In this document: piece after piece, positions 41,550 to 49,890 of the stretch | Numbering within the stretch: position 1 is the first letter of the stretch | Layout of the letters: every line of letters begins with the position of its first letter | Source of the DNA: Nitratireductor mangrovi | GTDB taxonomy: Bacteria > Pseudomonadota > Alphaproteobacteria > Rhizobiales > Rhizobiaceae | Direction of reading: 5' to 3' | NCBI RefSeq assembly: GCF_007922615.2 | Contig: NZ_CP042301.2 | Coordinates: 2,976,001-3,040,000 of the forward strand | Length of the DNA: 64,000 nucleotides | Notes under the pieces: model-generated | Told to the model about the DNA's origin: nothing | The model's input: only the letters and a program-made list of their open reading frames with translations | Database searches by the model: none | Made by a program: the position numbers and the translations under genes

Positions 41550-42362
41550 ATGGCCGAGAGGGCTGAAAGTGTGTGGTTGGGGCCGGTTCGAAAACCGATG
41601 CGTGTCGTCATGCTGGCGAGCACCGCCGGCGTCGGACTGCTCGCAATCTGGCTGATAGCTGGCCGCCTGTTTTTCGGTTCCGGTATAGGCCTTAAGCAAT
41701 TTCTGTCGCCCGCCGACACGCCATCCGTGTTGTTGACCATGATCTTCGGTGCCGTGGCCTTGTTTTCGGCGAGTGTCTATTTTGCCGACAGGCGTGGTCC
41801 GATCGAACCGCAGCCTGCCGGCTTTTTTGACTTTGTCAGTCTGGTCTTCTCGCGGCTGGCGATGATCGCCACCGCAGCCTGCGTGATCGTCATGTTCTAT
41901 GAGGTCGTGTCACGATATTTGTTCGTGAAACCCACGCTTTGGGCGAACGAGCTGTCGCTCTGGATCGCCGGCTTCATCTTCCTCTTCGCTGGCCTTTACG
42001 CCATGCAGCAGCGGAGCCACATCCGCATCTACATCATCTACGACCTGATGCCACGGTGGATGCAGAAGCTGTCCGACATCGTGTCGGTGCTGCTGATCTG
42101 GGTGTTCGCGTTCCTGCTCGTTTGGGGCGGCTACAACGAAGCGGTCGACAAGTTCCTTCGCTGGGAAACATTCGGAACGGCGTGGGACCCCCCGTTACCC
42201 GCTACCATCAAACCGGCAATCCTGATCATGGTCGTACTGGTGGCCATCCAGGCCCTCTCCAACCTGATCGCCGACTGGGACAAGGCGCCCGAACACCATT
42301 CGCCACTCGATGAGATCGACGAGAGCGAGATCGAGCAAATGCGCCAGAGCATCAAGGACTAG
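41550..42362 (+). CDS. TRAP transporter small membrane subunit (DctQ type)
   Basis: A 270-residue protein, longer than usual (about 170), with extra N-terminal helices before the DctQ domain (LAMIATAACVIVMFYEVVSR, YLFVKPTLWANELSLWIAGF, HIRIYIIYDLMPRW). The C terminus is acidic. It probably forms the membrane complex with the DctM subunit 4 bases downstream. Start at 41550 or 41598; both keep the membrane part. Confidence 0.85.
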   Translation: MAERAESVWLGPVRKPMRVVMLASTAGVGLLAIWLIAGRLFFGSGIGLKQFLSPADTPSVLLTMIFGAVALFSASVYFADRRGPIEPQPAGFFDFVSLVFSRLAMIATAACVIVMFYEVVSRYLFVKPTLWANELSLWIAGFIFLFAGLYAMQQRSHIRIYIIYDLMPRWMQKLSDIVSVLLIWVFAFLLVWGGYNEAVDKFLRWETFGTAWDPPLPATIKPAILIMVVLVAIQALSNLIADWDKAPEHHSPLDEIDESEIEQMRQSIKD

Positions 42363-42366
42363 TCGG

Positions 42367-43959
42367 ATGGATATCGGAACTCTGTCGCTCGTCCTTCTGC
42401 TCGCCCTTTTCGTGCTTCTGGCGATGGGCATGCCTCTCGGCTTTGCTTCGGCCGCGCTGGCGTGCGCGGTTCTGGTGATGAAGTTCGGACCGGACCTCCT
42501 GTTTCGCGACTTCGGCAGAGGGCCGTTCGCGGTTCTCGGCCAGGCGGTCTACAGACAGATGACCAACTATGTCCTGATATCGGTTCCCTTGTTCATCTTC
42601 ATGGCCGCGTTGCTGGAGCGAAGCGGCATCGCCCGCGACATGTACTCGTCTCTCAACGTCTGGATGAGCCGGACACGCGGCGGGATCGCAATCGTGACCT
42701 CAATCATGGCCGTCATCATGGCTGCGATGTCCGGCATTATCGGTGGCGAAGTAGTGCTGTTGGGCCTTATCGCGCTGCCGCAGATGCTGCGGCTGGGCTA
42801 CAACCAGAACCTGGCGATTGGCACGATCTGCGCCAGCGGCTCGCTTGGCACCATGATACCGCCCTCGATCGTTCTGATCTTCTTCGGCCTGGTAACCGAA
42901 ACGTCGATTAAGGCGCTTTTTACGGCATCGTTTCTGCCCGGCTTCATGCTGGCATCGTTCTTCATTATCTACATCGTCATCCGCACCCGGCTGCACCCGG
43001 AGCAGGCGCCGTTGCCCGAGCCCGATCCGAACGACCCTCAGGGTTCGGAGAAGCTGCTGCTCTTTTCCGGCTTTCTAAGCGTTATGATCGCCGGCGTGAT
43101 CGGGCTGCTGCTCGTCCGTGTGCTGGTACTCACCGCGGCTGGCGCCAATGTCATCGAGGAAGGCGAGGACCCCATGCGCTTCGGCATGGTATCCGACCTG
43201 CCGTACCTTATCGGCACCCTTGCCGCCGTGGCGCTGTACGGCCAGTTCGTCATCGGCCGCGACCGGGTCCGCAGGGGATGGGAGTTGGGAAAAGGTCTGG
43301 CCGCGCCGCTGATCGTCATCGGCGTCGTGCTCGGATCCATCTATGGCGGCATCACCGGGATTACCGAGGCAGCGGCAATGGGCGTCGTTGCCGTGTTTCT
43401 GATCTCCGTGGTGCGCGGCGAAATGAGCTTCGATGTCGTTTGGACCTCGCTCATGCGAACCATGAAGGCCACCGGAACGATTATCTGGGTGACGGTGGGT
43501 GCAACCGCGCTGGCGGCTGCATACACGCTCGCCGGCGGCCCGACCTACGTCGCAAATCTCATCGTCGGCGCCGATCTGCCAACCATGGGCGTCATACTGG
43601 TCATGATGGTGATATTCCTGATTATGGGAATGTTCATGGACTGGGTCGGCATCGTGCTCCTGATCATGCCGGTGTTCATGCCGATCGTGAGGGCGTTGCC
43701 GGTGGAAGAGTTGGGTTTCCTGGGCGAGCTGGACCCCGCCTATGTCGCCATATGGTTCGGTGTCGTCTTCACCATGAACATGCAGGTCAGCTTCCTCTCG
43801 CCGCCATTCGGACCAGCGGCTTTTTACCTCAAATCCGTCGCTCCGCCGCATATCTCGCTGACCGACATCTTCAGGGGCTTCCTGCCTTTCATAGGCATCC
43901 AGTTGCTGGCGCTTCTGGTGCTGTTGATGTGGCCGGGTCTTGTTGCCGTCTTTCTCTGA
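42367..43959 (+). CDS. TRAP transporter large membrane subunit (DctM type)
   Basis: A 530-residue protein with about 13 helices and the DctM signatures GMPLGFASAALACAVL, IPPSIVLIFFGL, GITEAAAMGVVAVFL and MNMQVSFLSPPFGPAAFYLK. It is the Na+-coupled permease of the system. It is longer than standard DctM (about 430) because of a loop insertion near residues 215-300. It is encoded directly after the dctQ-type gene. Confidence 0.9.
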   Translation: MDIGTLSLVLLLALFVLLAMGMPLGFASAALACAVLVMKFGPDLLFRDFGRGPFAVLGQAVYRQMTNYVLISVPLFIFMAALLERSGIARDMYSSLNVWMSRTRGGIAIVTSIMAVIMAAMSGIIGGEVVLLGLIALPQMLRLGYNQNLAIGTICASGSLGTMIPPSIVLIFFGLVTETSIKALFTASFLPGFMLASFFIIYIVIRTRLHPEQAPLPEPDPNDPQGSEKLLLFSGFLSVMIAGVIGLLLVRVLVLTAAGANVIEEGEDPMRFGMVSDLPYLIGTLAAVALYGQFVIGRDRVRRGWELGKGLAAPLIVIGVVLGSIYGGITGITEAAAMGVVAVFLISVVRGEMSFDVVWTSLMRTMKATGTIIWVTVGATALAAAYTLAGGPTYVANLIVGADLPTMGVILVMMVIFLIMGMFMDWVGIVLLIMPVFMPIVRALPVEELGFLGELDPAYVAIWFGVVFTMNMQVSFLSPPFGPAAFYLKSVAPPHISLTDIFRGFLPFIGIQLLALLVLLMWPGLVAVFL

Positions 43960-44147
43960 CAAATGATCACAGAGGCCGATCGGGAGCGCCAACCACAAAG
44001 TGATCAAGCCGTAAGGGATCGGGATGGCTGTACCACTTACCGGCCGACCTCGCACCGACCGATCTGTGTAATCAACCAATCGTTGGCATCCGCGCCGACC
44101 AAGGTGTCGAGAATGATGTCCATGACCAAGCAGTTGGCTGCCAAGAA

Positions 44148-44400
44148 AAGCTCATGGAGTTCAAGCTGAAAAGTCTGGCGGTAACGGACAAACTCACCGG
44201 GCTGAAGCGCGACGAAACCCCAGCCAGCATGCTCATCATCGACCTCGACCACTTCAAGACCATCAACGACAAATATGGTCATGCGGTAGGCGATGAAGCC
44301 CTGTGCCATGCCCAGCGAGCGGTTCAAACGGGCCATACGTCGCGGCGACCTGATGGCGCGGATCGGCCATCGAATTTGCATCAGTTCGACCGGCCGCTTT
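44148..44400 (+). pseudogene. GGDEF-domain fragment
   Basis: Recognisable as SLAVTDKLTGL followed by LIIDLDHFKTINDKYGHAVG, the first half of a diguanylate cyclase domain. A frameshift follows near 44310; the next frame gives RFKRAIRRGDLMARIG and breaks off exactly where the GGDEF active site should be. No product with activity is possible. Confidence 0.75.
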
Positions 44401-44502
44401 GAGGCGAAGGCAAAGTTCGCCTGTACGTCCGGGACCGGGCGCGCTTTGCTGCTGTCCCCGACATACGCGGCCCGCTCGGCACGAAGCCGCGCACGTCAAA
44501 TT

Positions 44503-44830
44503 TCAGTGGTGCTCTGCCAATTCCAGAGCATCCTCGATGTCTACCCCCAGATACCTCACTGTGTTCTCGATCTTTGTATGGCCCGAGCAAGTTCTGGATC
44601 GCACGAAGATTGCCAGTAGCCTTGTAGATCATTGCCGCCTTCGTGCGACGTAGTGAGTGCGTGCCGTAGTCTTCGCGGCGCAGCCCAATCGCAGAGACCC
44701 ACTCATCGACCAGTCTTGCGTACTGGCGGGTGCTAATATGATCGGCGTGATCGACCCGGCTGGGAAAGGCGAGGTCATCGATCGTGCCGCCTCTTCGTTC
44801 AAGCCACGCGAGCAAACTTGCCCTTACGTC
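44503..44830 (-). pseudogene. integrase C-terminal fragment with a frameshift
   Basis: Minus strand: YGTHSLRRTKAAMIYKATGN is the His-x-x-Arg region. One extra base in the run at 44581-44584 shifts frame; correcting it gives HTKIENTVRYLGVDIEDALE with the catalytic Tyr and ends at a stop at 44503. The N-terminal part is absent. It is different from the integrase remnant at 20.5 kb. Confidence 0.75.
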
Positions 44831-44939
44831 AGCCGTAATCTCGAACTGGACAGGACGCCCAGCTTTCTACTGGACGACCATTTCCGCACCTCCTGGCCTG
44901 TTACGAGAGTGCCGATCTTGATCTTCACCAGATCGCAGC

Positions 44940-45132
44940 CTCGAAGCTTGCTGGCGGAGATCGCGCGGAGCTACCGGGCAACGATCGTCGAGGACGACGT
45001 CTATCGCCCGCTTCTTGCCGATCCACAGCCGAGCTTTGCCGAGAATCACCCGGACATCACCGTCTACATCACCAGCCTGTCGAAATGTGTCGCACCGGGA
45101 ATCCGCCTCGGCGTGGTTTCGGCACCGCGGTT
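44940..45132 (+). pseudogene. MocR-type aminotransferase fragment
   Basis: About 60 residues of a class I/II aminotransferase as found in MocR regulators: LLAEIARSYRATIVEDDVYR and ITSLSKCVAPGIRLGVVSAP, including the PLP-binding Lys. No start, no N-terminal or C-terminal parts. It runs directly into a fragment of an unrelated gene in another frame. Confidence 0.7.
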
Positions 45133-45564
45133 GCGCATTCGCGCCAGTTGGCTGCGCAGGATCGTCTCCCGTTGGACACCGAGCGCGGCTACCACATCGA
45201 ATATGACATGGACGCCGCGCCAATCAGACGGGTCGTGTGTTCGGTTTCTCGCGGGTTCTACGCAGTACCAATGCACGGGCGCATGCGGATGGCGGGCACG
45301 GTCGAGCTTGGGAGCCTCAAGCTGCCACCCGATCCGAACCGCCACAAGATGCTCGAGCGCGGCGCGCGTTCCCTGTTCCCGAACATTGGGTCACCGGACC
45401 GGACCTAGTTCGGCTTCCGCCCCTCCATGCCAGACTCAATCCCGGTTGTCAGACCATCGCAAAAAGGCAGTGATATCATATTGGCCTTCGGCCACGGCCA
45501 TCTTGGATTGACGCTTGCCCCCGCGACTGCCCGAATCGTGTCGAGCCTCGTCACGGCAAACTGA
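45133..45564 (+). pseudogene. D-amino-acid dehydrogenase (FAD) C-terminal fragment
   Basis: The reading frame gives AHSRQLAAQDRLPLDTERGY, RGFYAVPMHGRMRMAGTVEL, an in-frame TAG at 45406-45408 (probably a former Trp before FGFRPSMPDSIPVV), then ILAFGHGHLGLTLAPATA to TGA at 45564. This is the end of a DadA-like oxidoreductase. It starts immediately after the aminotransferase fragment with no gene start. Confidence 0.75.
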
Positions 45565-45678
45565 CCGACTCAACGGGCTGATTTCTGCTCTTGAAACATC
45601 CGTGCCCTCGACCTTCGCGCTCCATGCTACGGAATGTGTGCTTCGAAGCTCTGTCGATCTTGAACTTAATGTCCAGAG

Positions 45679-45710
45679 TGGGGGCGCGAAGCGGATCGGT
45701 TGACTTGGGG
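45679..45710 (+). repeat. 32-bp direct repeat, copy 2
   Basis: Identical to 38239-38270. Downstream of it a short frame reads GAGLGLSVIGWALQQA, faintly like a histidine-kinase G box, but too short to call. Confidence 0.75.
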
Positions 45711-45760
45711 GCCGGCCTCGGACTGTCCGTCATCGGCTGGGCTTTGCAACAAGCTGCCAT

Positions 45761-45979
45761 TCAGCACCCGTGATGACCAAGAAACTCCTTGCCGACAACT
45801 GTCTGCCGCAACCCGCGTAGGAAACGACAGCAGATGCTGAGCACTCCCGTGAAAGTAAATGTTGCGGGTCTCAGTGCACCGATAGCGAAAGTCACTTGAC
45901 CGGCTAGCGCTTCGCTAAATGATGCCGCAACGTTTTTGACAAGACGCGGAGCGATGGGGCCTGACGTCGCGCGAAACAT
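45761..45979 (-). CDS. possible 72-residue hypothetical protein
   Basis: A minus-strand frame (start MFRATSGPIAPRL, end VVGKEFLGHHGC) with one hydrophobic stretch (QVTFAIGAL...FTFTGVLSICC). No ribosome site is evident and it lies among gene fragments. It is probably remnant or chance sequence; listed because it is the only protein-like frame in this interval. Confidence 0.2.
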   Translation of the reverse strand: MFRATSGPIAPRLVKNVAASFSEALAGQVTFAIGALRPATFTFTGVLSICCRFLRGLRQTVVGKEFLGHHGC

Positions 45980-45986
45980 CTGCTCC

Positions 45987-46782
45987 TCGCCTGTGCATGT
46001 CTCGGCCATGCCGCTGCCCTTCGGTAAATGGCGTCTGGCAACGGCTATCCCGCGTTCCGCCTTTACGGCTGAGATAGACCGAAGCACGCGTGTGGTCTTT
46101 GCGACGGTGATTGCGCTGTCGCTGACCGCCGCCGCAAGCGCCGCGGTCTTCGCCAACTTGCTCTTCTCGCGCCCCGTCGCGGTGCTTGTTGAAGAGTTGC
46201 GCAAGGTCGAGCGGTTCGCGTTCGAGCGTATCCGACATCGCCCGACATTTCTTGCCGAACTGAACGACCTCTCGCTGGCGCTGCGCAACATGGCCGCCGG
46301 CCTTTCGGCGTTCTCGCGCTATATGCCGCTCGACATCGTCCGCCCGCTCGTCGACGGGGGCCTAGAGCCGAGACCCGGAGGAACCTGGCGTGAGGTCACC
46401 GTCATGTTCGCCGACCTTCCGGGCTTCACCGAACTTGCGCAGCGGCTGGGTCCCGACGTCGAGCCCTATCTGACCCAGTTCCTGACCATCGCCACCGAGG
46501 CTGTCCACCGCGAGGGCGGGATCGTGGACAAGTTCATCGGCGACGCGGTGATGGCGATCTGGAACGCGCCCGGCGAGGTTCCCGACCACGCCCTGCGCGC
46601 CTGCCGGGCTGCCGTGGCGATACGCGACCGGCTGCCCCGGCCCGAAGGCGACGGTGCGCCGCGGGTCAGGATCGGTATCCACACGGGGGTGGCGCTGATC
46701 GGCAACATCGGTTCGGCCGAGCGACTGAGCTATACGGCCATCGGCGACACGGTCAATCTGGCCAGCCGGCTGGTCGCGACGG
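45987..46782 (+). pseudogene. partial second copy of the nucleotide cyclase gene
   Basis: Aligns without gaps to 11534-12329 of the intact cyclase gene with only scattered differences (for example near 46625, ERLP to DRLP). It covers the second membrane helix and most of the cyclase domain up to LASRLVAT. The first membrane helix, sensor region and the last 44 residues are missing; after the break it joins the intact gene's stop region directly (GGCTAG). No proper start precedes it, so it should be inactive. Confidence 0.9.
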
Positions 46783-46987
46783 GCTAGCGGGGCGAGATAA
46801 CTCCTTTCGGGCCGAGTACAAATCTCCCGGCAATCCCGTTGATAGGACCAAATCGCTGCGCCACGGCATCGCCCGGCTTTCCAGGGCCCCATACGGTGGA
46901 GATGAAAATGACGTCGCGCGGGCAACGGCTTGCGGCGACATCATCCAGCATGGCTTCATTTCGAGCACCGCGTCAGCCGCTCGACGA
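46783..46987 (-). pseudogene. two spliced scraps of the helicase-nuclease gene
   Basis: Continues the duplicated locus: 46783-46826 matches the gap after the cyclase gene (about 12463-12506), 46827-46919 matches 13502-13594, and 46920-46987 matches 14250-14317 of the helicase gene, with few changes. The intervening parts are deleted at each junction. Only about 160 bases of helicase coding sequence remain. Confidence 0.88.
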
Positions 46988-47374
46988 TGCCGCTCGGTTC
47001 GCTGCACCCCGGCAGCCCAGTGATTGGTGCGATGGGAGAAGATCGTGATTTCGACGCTGAGCTTTTCGAGAGTTTCCAGCGGCTCCTCGACACCTACGGG
47101 CATCCCGAGGCGGTCGCGGAGAAGAAGCGCGCGGCTACCGCACTTACAGCCGGCAACGATCCCCTGGGCGTCGCCTTGCCGTCCTGCATTGCGCCAGGAG
47201 AAGCGACGCGCCGAACACTTCGGCGACATGCAACGTGCCCGGCGCGTCAGCTTGTGGATAGCGCGTTTCGAACCCAGCGGCGGCACAGACGACACCGAGG
47301 ACGAGGCCCCAGGTCATTGAGGAGCCTACGGGCTGGCTGGTGCCGCGCGGTGAGCGGTAATCATCACACGCCGT
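46988..47374. other. gene-free stretch with possible gene scraps
   Basis: No convincing complete gene. A plus-strand frame has FDAELFESFQRLLDTYGHPE near 47052 that looks protein-like, and the minus strand has RDRLGMPVGVEEPLETLEKL; neither belongs to a family I recognise. Confidence 0.35.
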
Positions 47375-48145
47375 CTATTCCAGCCTGATCCACGCTGGCG
47401 CGTGGTCACTCGCGCCATCCCTGCTGCGTATGTGACGGTCTATCCCCGCCTCGACCAGCCGCGTGCCGGCCTGTGGGCTCAAGAGCAAATGATCCAGACG
47501 CAGGCCGGCATTGCGTGGCCATCGGTTGCGCTTGTAGTCCCAGAACGTATAGACGGTCTCGTCTGGGAACGCTTCGCGGATGGCATCGGTCCAGCCGAGC
47601 TCCAGAAGCCGCTGAAACGCCTTGCGGCATTGCGGCTGCACCAGTGCGTTGTCGTCATAGGAGCGCGTCTCGTAGATATCGCGGGGCTCCGGGACGATGT
47701 TGTAGTCCCCGGCCAGCACTACGGGCACGTCGGCTGCCATCAGTTCCGCCGCATGCGCGAGCAGCCGGTCGTTCCAGGCAAGTTTATAGTCGAACTTCGG
47801 GCCCGGCTGCGGATTGCCGTTAGGCGCGTAGATCGACGTCACCAGAACGCCGTTCACGGCCGCTTCGAGATAGCGTGCCTGCCGGTCACCGCCATCACCG
47901 GGAAGCTCCAACTGGGTCGGGACCGGTACCGTGCCGCGCGCCAGGATAGCAACGCCATTCCATGCCGTTTGTCCGCGCCACACCGCGCCGTATCCCGCCC
48001 TTTCGATCGCCGCCCCCGGAAACTTCGTATCAGTGGCCTTTAGCTCCTGCAGACTGACGACGTCCGGCTCCGCCTCCGCCAGCCAGTCCAGCAGGTTCTT
48101 CAAGCGCTTGTTGATGCCGTTGATGTTGAAGGTCGCGATCTTCAT
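47375..48145 (-). CDS. xthA: exodeoxyribonuclease III
   Basis: A 256-residue AP endonuclease/3'-exonuclease: start MKIATFNINGINKRL, VVSLQELKATDTKFPG (catalytic Glu), ARYLEAAV, GDYNIVPEPRDIY (Asp-Asn pair), GLRLDHLLLSP, and the final SDHAPAW. All active-site residues are present. The start at 48145 is the family start. It is the last gene of the minus-strand repair operon; exonuclease III could clean damaged ends for joining. Gap to the hydrolase gene is 11 bases. Confidence 0.92.
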   Translation of the reverse strand: MKIATFNINGINKRLKNLLDWLAEAEPDVVSLQELKATDTKFPGAAIERAGYGAVWRGQTAWNGVAILARGTVPVPTQLELPGDGGDRQARYLEAAVNGVLVTSIYAPNGNPQPGPKFDYKLAWNDRLLAHAAELMAADVPVVLAGDYNIVPEPRDIYETRSYDDNALVQPQCRKAFQRLLELGWTDAIREAFPDETVYTFWDYKRNRWPRNAGLRLDHLLLSPQAGTRLVEAGIDRHIRSRDGASDHAPAWIRLE

Positions 48146-48156
48146 GACCGCCGCAG

Positions 48157-48798
48157 TCAGTGCGACAACCGGGCCGCGAACGCCGCCACTGCACCGGCCA
48201 TCGTCTTCAGATGGTCGGCCACTGACAAACCCGAAACCTTCTTGCGCGGCTTCAGATCGTGGTCGCCATCCTCCAGCCACAGCACCTCGATGCCGTCCGA
48301 AAGGCGGTATCCTGCAACCTCTCCGGGCACGCCGAACGGATCGCGCGTGCCCTGGCAGATCAGCGTCGGCGTCTTCAATTCGGCGAGATGTTTCGTCCTC
48401 AGTTGTTCCGGCTTTCCGGGTGGGTGAAACGGATAGCCGATGCAGAGGAGGCCGTTGATCGCCCCGCGCTCGAACAGTCCGTCGGCGACCATGCTCGCCA
48501 CCCTGGCGCCCATCGACTTGCCGCCAATGATCAGTGGGCCGGCGATGCCGAGTTCACGCACGGCGTCCTCATATTCGACCGTCAACCTGTCGGCGCGCGG
48601 TGGCGGCTTGCGCGCATCATCCGTGCGGCGTGCCGCCATGTAGGAGAATTCGAACCGCGCGACGCGCAGCCCGACCTCGGCGAAAGCTGCGGCGGTGGCG
48701 TTTAGGACCGCCGAATCCATCGGCGCACCGGCCCCATGCGCCAAGAGAACGGTCGTGTCTGCATCCGCCGGCCCGTCGATAAGAAAACGTGTAGCCAT
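48157..48798 (-). CDS. alpha/beta hydrolase (KANL3/Tex30-type)
   Basis: A 213-residue hydrolase: LLAHGAGAPMDSAVL, nucleophile elbow IIGGKSMGARVAS, Asp in ICQGTRDPFG, and His in EDGDHDLKPR. It matches the small dienelactone-hydrolase-like family related to KANL3/Tex30. Substrate unknown. It begins directly after the BRCT/TPR gene stop (the stop ends at 48799), so it is coupled to the repair operon, though a repair function is not evident. Confidence 0.82.
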   Translation of the reverse strand: MATRFLIDGPADADTTVLLAHGAGAPMDSAVLNATAAAFAEVGLRVARFEFSYMAARRTDDARKPPPRADRLTVEYEDAVRELGIAGPLIIGGKSMGARVASMVADGLFERGAINGLLCIGYPFHPPGKPEQLRTKHLAELKTPTLICQGTRDPFGVPGEVAGYRLSDGIEVLWLEDGDHDLKPRKKVSGLSVADHLKTMAGAVAAFAARLSH

Positions 48799-49890
48799 TC
48801 AGCTGGCGTTCCGGCGTGAGAGCTCCAGATCGACATATTGCAGCCCCCTGGCTGCGTTGCGCGCCCACTCCGACCCGGAATCGAGCTCAAGATAGCGCGA
48901 CCACAGCCGCCGTGCCTCGGGCAATTCACCTTCCTCGAAAGCGATCGTCGCCAGGTTGTAGACCGCGTCGGCATAGCTACCGTCGATAGCTACTGCCCTT
49001 TCGAGATGCTTGCGGGCCGCAACAATCTGTCCGTGTGCCTTGCAGAGCGCCGCCAGGTTGAACCACGCTTCGACGAAGCCCGGATCAAGCTTCAGCGCCA
49101 GCAGGAAGGAACGGCGCGCCTCCTCCGTGTTGCCGGTTTCGACCAGGCAGTTGGCCCGGTTGAACGCGGCGTCGGCATCTTTCGGATCAATCGCCAGACA
49201 GCGCTGATACAGCGTCGCCGCTTCCTCGAAGCGGTCCTCGGCCTCGGCTTCCTCCGCCCGCTCGAACAGCGCGTCGAGCTCGTCGTCTTCGCCTGGATCG
49301 ATGGGAAGGAGCATCTGACCATCGAGTTCGCTGAGCTGTTCGCCGAGGCGCGCATAGATTGCTTCGCCGCCCTCCGTTTCCAGCGACAGCGCGGTCAGCG
49401 AGGTCACGCCGCCCTGCGAGCGGTGGATCGACCGGACGATCGCACCCCAACTGGCGCCGCCGGCGATCAGCCCGGCATATTTCTTCGACAGGATCAGGTC
49501 GCGAAACGAGAAGGGCTCGTCGTCGTGTTCGAATGCGTCGAACAGGGCCAGAAGCTCGAAATCGCGCTCGGCAAGCCGCGACTGTTCGATCAGCGCCGCA
49601 CGCGTCATCGCAGGTGCCGCCGGGGCCTCGCGCAATCCGAGAAGCCTCAGGAATCCGTTTTCGCTTAAGAGAGAGCGGCCGCCCTCGCGCAGGGTCTTGA
49701 TGCGCACCTCGATGTCGCCATCGCTGGCGCGCGCCAGAAGCTTGCGTCCGACGACCACATGAGTTGTACGCCGGCTGATCCCGCTTCGCAGGCGCCCGTT
49801 GCGCCGGGAGACTTCCCGCGCGGCCAGCCGCCGCGGGAAGGCGGCCAATGCGCCGACGATGCCTAAGGAATATCCGGTAAGCGGCGTCAC
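48799..49890 (-). CDS. BRCT-like plus TPR protein coupled to ku
   Basis: A 363-residue protein. The N terminus (about 1-88) has a BRCT-like pattern: LTGYSLGIVGALAAFPRRLA, ISRRTTHVVVG, LLSENGFLRLLGL. A MerR-like helix-turn-helix section follows (FSFRDLILSKKYAGLIAGGA). Then from about 205 come TPR repeats (AATLYQRCLAIDPKDADAAF, LKLDPGFVEAWFNLAALCKA, AIDGSYADAVYNLATIAFEE). The start codon overlaps the ku stop (ATGA), so the proteins are made together. Function unknown; an adaptor for end-joining or a regulator is plausible. Domain calls are from pattern, not search. Confidence 0.8.
   Translation of the reverse strand: MTPLTGYSLGIVGALAAFPRRLAAREVSRRNGRLRSGISRRTTHVVVGRKLLARASDGDIEVRIKTLREGGRSLLSENGFLRLLGLREAPAAPAMTRAALIEQSRLAERDFELLALFDAFEHDDEPFSFRDLILSKKYAGLIAGGASWGAIVRSIHRSQGGVTSLTALSLETEGGEAIYARLGEQLSELDGQMLLPIDPGEDDELDALFERAEEAEAEDRFEEAATLYQRCLAIDPKDADAAFNRANCLVETGNTEEARRSFLLALKLDPGFVEAWFNLAALCKAHGQIVAARKHLERAVAIDGSYADAVYNLATIAFEEGELPEARRLWSRYLELDSGSEWARNAARGLQYVDLELSRRNAS

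Noticed and set aside
43075..44079. Long minus-strand frame (334 residues, His/Asp-rich) opposite the dctM-type gene
   Set aside because: It is antisense to a clear TRAP permease; the composition (many H, D, E, R) is the usual shadow of membrane-protein codons in high-GC DNA.
38239..45710. Calling the 32-bp repeat a known insertion sequence end
   Set aside because: No transposase gene, terminal inversion or target duplication is visible, so no IS family can be named.
45936..46787. Second functional nucleotide cyclase
   Set aside because: It lacks the first helix, the sensor part and the last 44 residues, and has no credible start; called a pseudogene.
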